From Labrenzia sp. OB1 (GTDB taxonomy: Bacteria; Pseudomonadota; Alphaproteobacteria; Rhizobiales; Stappiaceae): a DNA stretch of 64,000 nt. The notes beneath the pieces are model-generated. The model made no database searches. It saw nothing but the letters and a program-made list of their open reading frames with translations, and was not told where the DNA came from. Position 1 is the stretch's first letter, and every line of letters begins with the position of its first letter. Below, in pieces: positions 9,293 to 17,786 of the stretch. The position numbers were made by a program, and so were the translations under genes. The DNA lies in the NCBI RefSeq assembly GCF_001624695.1, contig NZ_JSEP01000001.1:368079-432078 (forward strand), read 5' to 3'.

Positions 9293-10552
9293 ATGCGTTC
9301 CATAATGAAGACGTCTGCTGCTGCGATTGCCATTCTGGCAGCGACACTTGGCGGAGCCTCCGCCGACGGTCTGACGGGCAACCTGAAAATCTTCCTCGAC
9401 ACATCAAACCCGGCGCCGCGCGCCACGATGGAAGAAATGATTGCCCAGTTCGGCGAAAAGAACCCGGATCTGACCATCGAAACGACGGTGATCGACCGGG
9501 AAGCCTACAAGACCCAGATCCGCAACTTCCTGACCGCCAATGCGCCGGACGTGGCCACCTGGTACGCGGCCAACCGCATGCGCCCCTACGTGGAAGCGGG
9601 CCTCTTCGAGGATGTTTCCGACCTGTGGGCGGAACCGGAAATCGGCGACAACCTGGCCTCGACCAAGGGCGCGCTGACCATCGACGGCAAGCAGTGGGGC
9701 GTGCCCTACACCTACTATCAGTGGGGCGTCTACTACCGGAAAGACATCTTCGACGAGTTGGGCCTGAGCGAACCGGCCACCTGGGAAGAGGAAAAGGCCA
9801 ACTGCCAGAAGATCATCGACGCCGGCAAGAAGTGCTACACCATCGGCACCAAGTTCCTCTGGACCGCCGGCGGCTGGTTCGACTACCTGAACATGCGCAC
9901 CAACGGCTTCGACTTCCACATGGACCTGCTCACGGGCGAGGCCTCCTGGCAGTCCGACGAAGTCCGCAAGACCTTCGCCAACTGGCGTGAGCTTATCGAC
10001 ATGGGCGCCTTCATCGACAACCACCAGACCTACAGCTGGCAGGAAGCCCTGCCGTTCATGGTCAAGGGCGATGCCGCCGCCTACCTGATGGGCAACTTCG
10101 CTGTCGCGCCGCTGCGTGACGCGGGCCTCACCGATGACCAGATCGATTTCTACCAGTTTGTCGAAATCACGCCGGGCGTCGAAAAGGCGGAAGACGCGCC
10201 GACCGACACGTTCCACATTCCGGCGAACGCCGAGAACAAGGAAAACGCCCGCGAATTCCTGAAGTTCGTGGTGTCGCCGGACGTCCAGACCCAGATCAAC
10301 GACGGCAAGCATCTCGGCCAGTTGCCGGTGAATGCCAAGTCCTCGGTGGACAACGACAAGTTCCTTGTCGAGGGCTTCGAAATGCTGTCCACGAATTCCC
10401 CGGGCGGCGTCGCCCAGTTCTTCGACCGCGACGCACCGGCTGAAATGGCCAAGGTCGCCATGGAAGGCCTGCAGGAATTCATGGTCAAGCCGGACAACCT
10501 GGACAAGATCCTGGCCCGCCTGGATCGCGCCCGCGAGCGTATCTACAAATAG
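9293..10552 (+). CDS. Sugar ABC transporter substrate-binding protein (galactoside type)
   Basis: This 419-aa periplasmic protein has a signal peptide of about 24 residues ending GGASA. The mature part has the family-1 solute-binding layout of CUT1 importers (TMEEMIAQFGEKNPDLTIE at the start, TPGVEKAEDAPTDTFHIPA late in the chain). The ATG at 9293 follows AGGGAGGACACC; a longer frame that starts inside the IclR gene is rejected. It is the first gene of a nine-gene run to 19688. Alpha- and beta-galactosidase genes in the same run point to raffinose/melibiose- or lactose-type ligands. The ligand is inferred. Confidence 0.88.
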   Translation: MRSIMKTSAAAIAILAATLGGASADGLTGNLKIFLDTSNPAPRATMEEMIAQFGEKNPDLTIETTVIDREAYKTQIRNFLTANAPDVATWYAANRMRPYVEAGLFEDVSDLWAEPEIGDNLASTKGALTIDGKQWGVPYTYYQWGVYYRKDIFDELGLSEPATWEEEKANCQKIIDAGKKCYTIGTKFLWTAGGWFDYLNMRTNGFDFHMDLLTGEASWQSDEVRKTFANWRELIDMGAFIDNHQTYSWQEALPFMVKGDAAAYLMGNFAVAPLRDAGLTDDQIDFYQFVEITPGVEKAEDAPTDTFHIPANAENKENAREFLKFVVSPDVQTQINDGKHLGQLPVNAKSSVDNDKFLVEGFEMLSTNSPGGVAQFFDRDAPAEMAKVAMEGLQEFMVKPDNLDKILARLDRARERIYK

Positions 10553-10572
10553 GCTCCGCCTGACCCGGAACA

Positions 10573-10605
10573 GGGCAGGGTGCCACGGCTCCCTGCCCCG
10601 CTTTT
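10573..10605 (+). terminator. Hairpin between binding-protein and permease genes
   Basis: GGGCAGGG (10573-10580) pairs with CCCTGCCC (10591-10598) across a 10-base loop and is followed by CGCTTTT. It may end part of the transcripts or protect the upstream mRNA, giving more binding protein than permease. Confidence 0.6.
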
Positions 10606-10626
10606 CGAAGCCTTTGCCCGTTCCTC

Positions 10627-11559
10627 ATGAAGAGCCCCAACATGGCCCAAGCGTCCCTCGCCGCATCGCGGCAGAATTCCTGGTGGCACCGTAACCAGCA
10701 GCAACTCACCCCCTGGCTGTTTCTGGCCCCCGGAATCCTGTTTTTCCTGTTTTACGTCATCTTTCCGATCTTCCAGTCCTTCAACCTGTCGCTTTTCGAA
10801 TGGGACGGACTGGGCGAGGCGGAATATGTCGGGCTCTACAACTATGAAGAACTCTACTGGGACGAGGCCTTCTACACCTCGCTGAAGAACAACGTCATCT
10901 GGCTGGTTCTGTATCTGGCCGCCATTCCGGCGGGCCTTTTCATCGCTCTGTTCCTGAACCAGACCGTGACCGGCATCCGGCTCTACAAGTCTCTCTTCTT
11001 TTTCCCCTTCGTGATTTCCCAGGTCGTCGTCGGCCTGGTATTCACCTGGTTCTACGATCCGACCTTCGGCCTTCTCAACGTGATGCTGGGCGCGGTCGGT
11101 CTGCCGCCGATGAACGTGCTTGGCGACGAGAACTGGGTCACCGTCGGCATCATTGTCGCCGGCCTGTGGCCGCAGACCGCCTATTGCATGATCCTCTATC
11201 TCACAGGCCTCAATGCCGTCGATCCCGAGCAGATAGAAGCCGGACGGCTTGACGGCGCAAAGGGCTGGCGCATGCTCTGGTACATCATCGTGCCGCAGCT
11301 CCGCCCGGCGACCTTCATCGCCTTCGTGGTCACCATCATCGGCGCGCTGCGCTCCTTCGACCTGATCTCCGTGATGACCAACGGCGGCCCCTTTGGCTCC
11401 AGCCGGGTTCTCAGCTTCTACATGTTCGAGGTCGCGCTCTCCGAATACGGCTTCCGCATGGGCTATGGCGCGGCCATCGCCGTGGTGCTGTTCATGATCA
11501 TGCTGGCCTTCATCGCCTATTTCCTCTGGACGATGTACAAGGAAGAAAGGGCGCGCTGA
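10627..11559 (+). CDS. Sugar ABC transporter permease (MalF/UgpA type)
   Basis: This 310-aa inner-membrane protein has six predicted helices, the first starting near residue 33 (PWLFLAPGILFFLFYVIF). The EAA loop of the MetI-type permease domain is seen in DPEQIEAGRLDGAKGWRMLW. The ATG at 10627 lacks a clear ribosome site; the ATG at 10642 five codons on is an alternative. It ends 1 bp before the next permease gene and pairs with it. Confidence 0.9.
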   Translation: MKSPNMAQASLAASRQNSWWHRNQQQLTPWLFLAPGILFFLFYVIFPIFQSFNLSLFEWDGLGEAEYVGLYNYEELYWDEAFYTSLKNNVIWLVLYLAAIPAGLFIALFLNQTVTGIRLYKSLFFFPFVISQVVVGLVFTWFYDPTFGLLNVMLGAVGLPPMNVLGDENWVTVGIIVAGLWPQTAYCMILYLTGLNAVDPEQIEAGRLDGAKGWRMLWYIIVPQLRPATFIAFVVTIIGALRSFDLISVMTNGGPFGSSRVLSFYMFEVALSEYGFRMGYGAAIAVVLFMIMLAFIAYFLWTMYKEERAR

Positions 11560-11560
11560 G

Positions 11561-12409
11561 ATGTTTCCCACTCCGATTGAACGCACCTCGCGCACCTGGC
11601 AAATCAGCTATCAGACCCTGCTGCCGCTGGCGCTGATCCTCTGGCTGCTTCCGCTGATTGCCGTTGCGATCTTCTCCGTCAAGCCGGACATCGACTTTGC
11701 CAACGCCAACTACTGGGGCTGGCCGACCTCCTTCGAGGGCTTCACCAATTACGCGCTGGTGTTCACCGGCTCGGACATGCCGCAATATCTCATGAACTCG
11801 TTCAGGATCACCATTCCGACGGTAATCGGCGCGGTGGCCCTGTCGTGCATGACCGGCTTCGCCCTCGGCGTTTACAAGTTCAAGGCCAATATCTGGATCT
11901 TCTTCATGTTCGTGGCCGGCAACTTCGTGCCGTTCCAGATCCTGATGGTGCCAGTCCGCGACCTCACCCTGCAGATGGGTCTCTACAACACCATCACCGG
12001 CCTGGTGCTGTTCCACATCGCCTTCCAGACGGGCTTCTGCACGCTGTTCATGCGCAACTTCATTCGCGCCCTGCCTTTCGAACTGATCGAGGCTGCCCGG
12101 GTGGAAGGTGTCGCCGAATGGCGGATCTTCTGGTACGTGGTCCTGCCCCTGATGAAACCGGCCATCGCCGCGCTTTCCGTGCTGATCTTCACCTTCATCT
12201 GGAACGACTATTTCTGGGCCGTGGTGCTGACCCAGGGCGTCGAGAGCCAGCCGGTCACGGCGGGGATCACCTCCTTCAACGCCCAGTATCGCGCCGCCTA
12301 TCACCTGATGAGCGCGGGCTCCATCGTCGCCGCCCTGCCGCCGGTGGCCATGTTCTTCCTGATGCAGCGCCACTTCATCGCAGGCCTGACGCTCGGAGCC
12401 GTGAAATGA
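11561..12409 (+). CDS. Sugar ABC transporter permease (MalG/UgpE type)
   Basis: This 282-aa inner-membrane protein has six predicted helices and the EAA loop PFELIEAARVEGVAEWRIFW, typical of the second permease of CUT1 importers. The family-typical C-terminus (LMQRHFIAGLTLGAVK) is present. It begins 1 bp after the preceding permease stop codon, so translation is likely coupled. It forms the channel with the 10627-11559 product and is powered by a MalK-type ATPase such as the one at 7298-8359. Confidence 0.9.
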   Translation: MFPTPIERTSRTWQISYQTLLPLALILWLLPLIAVAIFSVKPDIDFANANYWGWPTSFEGFTNYALVFTGSDMPQYLMNSFRITIPTVIGAVALSCMTGFALGVYKFKANIWIFFMFVAGNFVPFQILMVPVRDLTLQMGLYNTITGLVLFHIAFQTGFCTLFMRNFIRALPFELIEAARVEGVAEWRIFWYVVLPLMKPAIAALSVLIFTFIWNDYFWAVVLTQGVESQPVTAGITSFNAQYRAAYHLMSAGSIVAALPPVAMFFLMQRHFIAGLTLGAVK

Positions 12410-12457
12410 CCTGCCCATTTCGCCTAATTGGGACGCAGGGTGCGGGGAGCGAAAGAA

Positions 12458-14539
12458 ATGCGGTTGACTAGGACCTGGCATCTGAGCGACGCCCGCCAGA
12501 GCCTGGTTCTCGCAAGCTTCGCTGACCGCCTGCCGGAGGTCGTCTACTGGGGTCCGCCTCTGCCGGAAAGCGAGCACATCGAGACCCTGGCCGAAGCCGC
12601 GGCCATGGACGTCACAGGCGGCATGATCGACGCGAACGCACCGGTCAGCCTGAACCCGGAAGCCTCCCGCACCTTCCCCGGCCAGACGGGCCTGATCGCC
12701 CGCAACGCCGCCGGGCAGCCGCTCGCGCCGTCCTTCAGCTTCAAGAGCGAGACGGCGTCGGAGCACGGACACACGCTTGTCTTCACCGACAGCAACCTCG
12801 GACTCAGCCTGAGTTTCGATCTGACGCTGACACCGGACACCTCACTCCTGAAACTGCAGACCCGGCTCGACAGCACCACCGCGATCCAGGTGGAGTGGCT
12901 GGCGGCGCCGGTTCTGCCCGCACCCGCGCATCTGGATGAAATGATCGAGTTTTCCGGCCGCTGGTGCTCCGAATTCCTGACCCGCCGCCTGCCCTTCGCG
13001 CCGGGCGCGCGCCTGCGCGACAATCGCACCGGCCGGACGGACCACGCGCATTTTCCCGGATTGATCGTCTGCGGCGCCGAGACCCGCAACACCCGGGGCG
13101 AGGCCTATGCCTTCCACTACGGCTGGTCTGGCGGGCACAGGATGGTGGCCGAGGAACTCGCCGACGGGCGGCGGCAGGTCCAGTTCGGCCACGCCTCCGC
13201 CAGCATGGCCAGGGGGCAGAGATTTCAGACCGCTCCACTCTATGCCGCCTATTCCCCCGAAGGCCTCAACGGCGCGGCGGTTCTCTTCCAGCGGCACGCC
13301 CGCGATCACATCGTCACGGGCGCCCGCACCCCGCGCCCGGTGCACTATAATTGTTGGGAAGCGATCTATTTCGATCACAAGCTCGATGAGCTCAAATCCA
13401 TCGCCTCCCGGGCGGCCGATCTGGGGGCCGAGCGCTTCGTTCTGGACGACGGCTGGTTCGGCAAGCGCGACGACGACACCTCGTCTCTGGGCGACTGGGT
13501 CATCGACCACCGCAAATACCCCGATGGCCTGACCCCGCTTATCGACCATGTCAAGGCGCTCGGCCTGGAGTTCGGCATCTGGTTCGAGCCGGAAATGATC
13601 AACGAGAACAGCGATCTCTACCGCACCCACCCCGACTGGGTGCTCGGACCTGCCGAGCAGATCCGCGGCCGTCAGCAGCTTGTGCTCGACATGGCGCGCG
13701 AAGATGTCCGTGCTTATCTCCATGACCGGATTGCCGACATCCTCGCGAACAACAATATCGGCTACATCAAGTGGGACCACAACCGGGTCCTTCCCGTTAT
13801 CGACAGCACCCAGAGCGAAGGTGTTTACGCGCTGCTGGACCGATTGCGTACAGGTTTTCCCCATGTCGAGATCGAGAGCTGCGCGTCGGGGGGCGGGCGG
13901 ATCGATTTCGGCATTCTGGAGCGCACACAGCGGGTCTGGCTTTCCGACAGCAACGACGCGCTGGAGCGCCAGCGCATCCAGCATGACGCGGCTCTGTTCC
14001 TGCCGGCCTCCGTCACCGGCTCCCATGTCGGACCGCGCCACTGCCACACCTCCGGACGGGTGCTCGATATCGGCATCCGTGCCTGGACGGCCGCCCAGCG
14101 GCATATGGGTTTCGAGATGGATCCGCGCGAGCTGACGGAGGATGAAGCGGCCACATTGCGTCAGGTGACGGGCTGGTGGAAGGCCAATCGCGACTGGATG
14201 ATGCAGGCCGATATTCTGCGTCTGGACAGCTCCGATCCCGCCGTGATCGCGGAACAGCAACTTTCGGAAGACGGCGCGCGCTTCGCGGTCTTCGCGGCGC
14301 AGATCCGGACCTCGGACCAGATCCTGCCGCATCCGCTTCGCCTCACCGGTTTGAACCCGGAGGCGACATACAGCATAACCTTGACCAATCGGGACGATGC
14401 GTCACGCTTGTCACGCGGCGCGCCACTGCTTAAGCAAACAGATCTTGAAGCCAGCGGACAATATCTCATGTCCCACGGCCTGACACTCCCCTGGCGGTTC
14501 CCGCAAACGATCTGGGTGCTGGAAGGAAGGCGGCTCTGA
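12458..14539 (+). CDS. GH36 alpha-galactosidase
   Basis: This 693-aa enzyme would remove terminal alpha-galactose from melibiose, raffinose or galactomannan fragments. The GH36 landmarks are present: LDDGWFGKRDDD, GIWFEPEMIN, the nucleophile Asp440 in YIKWDHNR, the ESCASGGGRID block, and the acid/base Asp497 in WLSDSNDA. The N-terminal supersandwich and C-terminal beta domains give the usual length of about 700 residues. There is no signal peptide, so it acts in the cytoplasm on imported sugar. The start is the ATG at 12458 with GGGGAG upstream; a TTG ten codons earlier is less likely. It stands directly after the permease pair. Confidence 0.93.
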   Translation: MRLTRTWHLSDARQSLVLASFADRLPEVVYWGPPLPESEHIETLAEAAAMDVTGGMIDANAPVSLNPEASRTFPGQTGLIARNAAGQPLAPSFSFKSETASEHGHTLVFTDSNLGLSLSFDLTLTPDTSLLKLQTRLDSTTAIQVEWLAAPVLPAPAHLDEMIEFSGRWCSEFLTRRLPFAPGARLRDNRTGRTDHAHFPGLIVCGAETRNTRGEAYAFHYGWSGGHRMVAEELADGRRQVQFGHASASMARGQRFQTAPLYAAYSPEGLNGAAVLFQRHARDHIVTGARTPRPVHYNCWEAIYFDHKLDELKSIASRAADLGAERFVLDDGWFGKRDDDTSSLGDWVIDHRKYPDGLTPLIDHVKALGLEFGIWFEPEMINENSDLYRTHPDWVLGPAEQIRGRQQLVLDMAREDVRAYLHDRIADILANNNIGYIKWDHNRVLPVIDSTQSEGVYALLDRLRTGFPHVEIESCASGGGRIDFGILERTQRVWLSDSNDALERQRIQHDAALFLPASVTGSHVGPRHCHTSGRVLDIGIRAWTAAQRHMGFEMDPRELTEDEAATLRQVTGWWKANRDWMMQADILRLDSSDPAVIAEQQLSEDGARFAVFAAQIRTSDQILPHPLRLTGLNPEATYSITLTNRDDASRLSRGAPLLKQTDLEASGQYLMSHGLTLPWRFPQTIWVLEGRRL

Positions 14540-14590
14540 GCTGTCTCCAGGCATCCGTTCGAACCGCAAGCATGAACGAAGGAAACGCAA

Positions 14591-15355
14591 ATGTACGCCA
14601 AATTTCCGGATCTCAAGGACGCATCGGTCTTCATTACCGGCGGCGGGTCCGGCATCGGCGCATCGCTCACCGACGGTTTCCTCGCCCAGGGCGCTAAGGT
14701 CGCTTTTGTCCAGCGGTCGGATGCGTCCGCCTTCTGCGACGAGATGCAGGAAAAACACGGTCAGCGACCCCTCTTTCTGCCTTGCGACATCACCGATATT
14801 GCCGCGCTGAAACGCGCCATGACAGAAGCGGCGGAAGCCCAGGGCGCCATCACAGTGCTGGTCAACAACGCCGCCAACGACAAACGCCACAAGACTGAAG
14901 AGGTCGACGAGGCTTTCTGGGACTGGTCCCAGGCCATCAACCTGAAATCCTATTTCTTCGCCTGCCAGCAGGTAATCGCCGGTATGCGCGCAGCCGGAGG
15001 CGGCTCGATCGTCAACTTCTCCTCGATCTCCTACATGATGGGAGGGGACGGATTCCCATCCTACACGACGGCCAATTCCGGTATCAACGGCATGACCCGC
15101 AGCCTGGCGCGGGAATTCGGGCCGGACAACATCCGCGTCAACGCCATGGCGCCGGGCTGGGTGCTGACGCAAAAGCAGAAGGACCTCTGGGTGACACCCG
15201 AAGGCCTGGCGGCCCATATCGACCGTCAGTGCCTCAAGGTGGAGCTTGTGCCAGAAGACATGGTCGACCCGGTGCTTTTCCTGGCCTCCTGCGCCAGCAA
15301 GGCGATGACAGGCCAGGCCCTGGTGGTCGATGGCGGAGTTGTGGTGACCGGATGA
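14591..15355 (+). CDS. SDR-family sugar dehydrogenase (probable galactose 1-dehydrogenase)
   Basis: This 254-aa protein has the short-chain dehydrogenase cofactor motif TGGGSGIG (about residues 17-24) and the NNAA motif. The active-site Ser is in FSSISYM and the Tyr in PSYTTANSG. In the usual YxxxK the Lys is replaced by Asn here (codon AAT, near 15090). Context points to oxidation of D-galactose to galactonolactone, the first step of the De Ley-Doudoroff route, since DgoK, DgoA and a lactonase follow. Its stop codon overlaps the dgoK start (ATGA). A dehydrogenase for another aldose is possible, and the Asn makes classical catalysis uncertain. Confidence 0.8.
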   Translation: MYAKFPDLKDASVFITGGGSGIGASLTDGFLAQGAKVAFVQRSDASAFCDEMQEKHGQRPLFLPCDITDIAALKRAMTEAAEAQGAITVLVNNAANDKRHKTEEVDEAFWDWSQAINLKSYFFACQQVIAGMRAAGGGSIVNFSSISYMMGGDGFPSYTTANSGINGMTRSLAREFGPDNIRVNAMAPGWVLTQKQKDLWVTPEGLAAHIDRQCLKVELVPEDMVDPVLFLASCASKAMTGQALVVDGGVVVTG

Positions 15356-16287
15356 CACCCCAGGAAAACCCCGGACCGGTTACGGCGGACTGGATCGCAG
15401 TGGATTGGGGAACAACCAATCTGCGTATCTGGGCCATCGACAGTTCCGGAAAGACAATCGCTCACCGCAGCTCGGCAAAGGGCATGGGCACACTCGCCCC
15501 GCATGAATTCGAACCCGCGCTTCTGGATCTGACAGAAGACCTTCTGGGCAAAGGCCACAGGACACCGGTCATTGTCTGCGGCATGGCGGGCTCTCGTCAG
15601 GGCTGGGCCGAGGCGCCGTACAAGACGACACCGTGCCCGCCGCCCTCCATCGAGGACGCAACGATCGTCGCCACCCAGGACACCCGGCTCGAGGTGCGCA
15701 TCCTGCCGGGTGTCAAGCAACTCGAGCCCGCCGATGTGATGCGCGGCGAAGAAACACAGATCGCCGGATTTCTTGCCGGAGACCACGATTTCAAGGGGCT
15801 GCTGTGCCTGCCGGGAACGCATACGAAGTGGGTGTTTCTGGACAACGGGCAGATAACGTCGTTCAGAACCTTCATGACGGGCGAACTGTTCGCGCTGCTG
15901 TCCGGCCAGTCAGTCCTGCGCCACGGTCTCTCGCAGAAAGAGATGGACCTTGATGCCTTCACCAAGGCCGCCGGCGACATCGTGAATGAACCGGCAAAGT
16001 TCTCTGCGGAGCTCTTCGGAATCCGGGCTGCGGGCCTGATCGCCGGCTTCGGTCCCGAGCAGGCCCTCGGCCGTCTGTCCGGGCTGCTCATCGGTGCGGA
16101 ACTGGCGGCGGCGCACGATGACATCGCAGACCTGCCGATCAAGATCCTCGGCAGCGACACCCTGGCAAGAACCTACCGGACCGCTCTGGAGAGCCTCGGC
16201 CACAATGCCGAACTGCTGGATGCGGACACCACTACGCTGCAAGGCCTCACCCTCGCCCATTCTTCCTGTTCAAAGGTATCCTCATGA
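15352..16287 (+). CDS. dgoK: 2-dehydro-3-deoxygalactonokinase
   Basis: DgoK phosphorylates 2-keto-3-deoxygalactonate at C6 with ATP. The N-terminal [11 protein letters not shown] is the phosphate-binding signature of the family, and [11 protein letters not shown] and [12 protein letters not shown] are further conserved blocks. At 311 aa the length is normal. The start is the ATG at 15352, which overlaps the preceding stop codon; a longer frame from 15229 would run far into the dehydrogenase gene and is rejected. The gene overlaps dgoA by 4 bp, so the three genes are tightly coupled. Confidence 0.93.
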   Translation: MTPQENPGPVTADWIAVDWGTTNLRIWAIDSSGKTIAHRSSAKGMGTLAPHEFEPALLDLTEDLLGKGHRTPVIVCGMAGSRQGWAEAPYKTTPCPPPSIEDATIVATQDTRLEVRILPGVKQLEPADVMRGEETQIAGFLAGDHDFKGLLCLPGTHTKWVFLDNGQITSFRTFMTGELFALLSGQSVLRHGLSQKEMDLDAFTKAAGDIVNEPAKFSAELFGIRAAGLIAGFGPEQALGRLSGLLIGAELAAAHDDIADLPIKILGSDTLARTYRTALESLGHNAELLDADTTTLQGLTLAHSSCSKVSS

Positions 16288-16898
16288 GCCGCAACCTTAT
16301 TGCGATCTTGCGCGGGCTGACCCCGGACGAAGCTCTGCCCGTTACCGAATGCCTGATCGAAGCCGGCATCACCCGGATAGAAATCCCGCTCAACTCCCCG
16401 GACCCGTTTAAAAGCATCGCCGCCATGGCCGCAGCGTTTTCCGGCGCGGCGGAAATCGGTGCGGGAACCGTGCTTGAGCCCGCCCAGGTCCGGGACGTCA
16501 GGTCCGCCGGGGGAACATTGATCGTGTCGCCGGATTGCAATCCGCAGGTGATCATGGCGACCAAATCGGAAGGCATGTCTTCCTTTCCCGGCGTCATGAC
16601 CCCGAGCGAGTGTTTCTCCGCCCTGCGCAGTGGAGCGGACGGCCTGAAATTCTTCCCCGCATCGCTCATCGGTCCGGACGGCCTGAAAGCCATGCTCGCG
16701 ATCCTGCCGAAAGGAACCGCGACCTATGCGGTCGGTGGTGCGGGTCCCGATAATTTCGGCGACTGGTTCAAGGTGGGAGCCACCGGTTTCGGTATCGGCA
16801 CCGCGCTTTTCAAGCCCGGCTTCACGGTTGCCGAGATAGGCGAGCGCGCAAAGAAGATCGTTGCCGCCTATGACACGGCGGTATCGGCCTGTGAATGA
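16284..16898 (+). CDS. dgoA: 2-dehydro-3-deoxy-6-phosphogalactonate aldolase
   Basis: This 204-aa class I aldolase would cleave KDPGal to pyruvate and glyceraldehyde 3-phosphate. The catalytic Glu is about residue 33 in RIEIPLNSP and the Schiff-base Lys about residue 122 in [15 protein letters not shown] and VGGAGPDNF are further KDPG-aldolase family blocks. The start codon overlaps the dgoK stop (ATGA). The closely related KDPG aldolase (Eda) is the alternative; the dgoK neighbour favours DgoA. Confidence 0.92.
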   Translation: MSRNLIAILRGLTPDEALPVTECLIEAGITRIEIPLNSPDPFKSIAAMAAAFSGAAEIGAGTVLEPAQVRDVRSAGGTLIVSPDCNPQVIMATKSEGMSSFPGVMTPSECFSALRSGADGLKFFPASLIGPDGLKAMLAILPKGTATYAVGGAGPDNFGDWFKVGATGFGIGTALFKPGFTVAEIGERAKKIVAAYDTAVSACE

Positions 16899-17742
16899 GC
16901 CGGTGAGCGAGATTTTCGATGAACGCCGGTGCGAACTGGGCGAAGGCCCGCTCTGGCATCCGGGGCGCCGGCAACTGTTCTGGTTCGATATTCTCAACAA
17001 ACGTCTGATGAGCAATGAGAACGGCGCTGCGAAATCCTGGCAGTTCGACGAATATGTCTCCGCCGCCGGCTGGGTCAGCGATACGGAATTGCTTGTCGCC
17101 AGCGCCAGCATGCTGTTCCTGTTCGATCTGGACACCGCCGCTTCGCGCAAGCTCACAGACCTGGAGGCCGACAATCCGGTGACCCGGTCCAATGACGGCC
17201 GCGCCGACCCGAAGGGCGGATTCTGGATCGGCACTATGGGCTTGGACGCGGAACCGGGCGCCGGGTCGATCTACCGCTACTACAAGGGCGAACTGCGCAA
17301 GCTGTTCGGCGGCATAACCATCACCAACGCCATCAGCTTCTCCCCCGATGGCACGACCGCCTATTTTGCCGATACGGAGAGCCAGTTGCTTCAGCGGACG
17401 GCCCTGGACGAGGAGGGCTGGCCAACTGGTGAACCGATGCTGTTCAGGGATTTTTCCGAAGAAGGCTTTTTTCCCGATGGCGCTGTTGTCGACAGCGAAG
17501 GCTTTTTGTGGAATGCCCAATGGGGCGCGGGCCGCGTTGCCCGCTACGCGCCGGATGGCCGTTTTGCCGGGGAAGTCTCCCTTCCTGCAGGCCAGACCAC
17601 CTGCCCGGCCTTCGGCGGGCCGGACCTGCAGACGCTGTTCGTGACCTCGGCAGCGATTGGCCTGTCAGGCGAAGCTGACGGCAAGACCTGGTCCAGCTCG
17701 ACTGGCGTTCGCGGCCAGGCCGAATACCGCGTAATTCTCTAG
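16870..17742 (+). CDS. SMP-30/gluconolactonase family sugar lactonase
   Basis: This protein (290 aa from the ATG at 16870) is a six-bladed beta-propeller lactonase. Metal-ligand blocks are visible: Glu in [10 protein letters not shown], Asn and Asp in [14 protein letters not shown], Asn in [11 protein letters not shown] and Asp in FFPDGAVVD. It would hydrolyse galactonolactone to galactonate after the sugar dehydrogenase. The start is uncertain: the ATG at 16870 overlaps dgoA by 29 bp, and a GTG at 16891 gives a shorter overlap. Confidence 0.88.
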   Translation: MTRRYRPVNEPVSEIFDERRCELGEGPLWHPGRRQLFWFDILNKRLMSNENGAAKSWQFDEYVSAAGWVSDTELLVASASMLFLFDLDTAASRKLTDLEADNPVTRSNDGRADPKGGFWIGTMGLDAEPGAGSIYRYYKGELRKLFGGITITNAISFSPDGTTAYFADTESQLLQRTALDEEGWPTGEPMLFRDFSEEGFFPDGAVVDSEGFLWNAQWGAGRVARYAPDGRFAGEVSLPAGQTTCPAFGGPDLQTLFVTSAAIGLSGEADGKTWSSSTGVRGQAEYRVIL

Positions 17743-17786
17743 AGCTTCCCGCGTTGAAATTTCCGCGGATCGATCAAGGTGATCAA

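Noticed and set aside
10543-11595. Long minus-strand open frame (350 codons)
   Set aside because: It is antisense to the galactoside permease. Its His/Glu/Asp-rich composition is what hydrophobic codons give when read backwards.
11510-12772. Long minus-strand open frame (420 codons)
   Set aside because: It is antisense to the second permease and the start of the GH36 gene; composition is again typical of a permease shadow.
12842-14332. Long minus-strand open frame (496 codons)
   Set aside because: It is opposite the GH36 alpha-galactosidase, which has full catalytic motifs.
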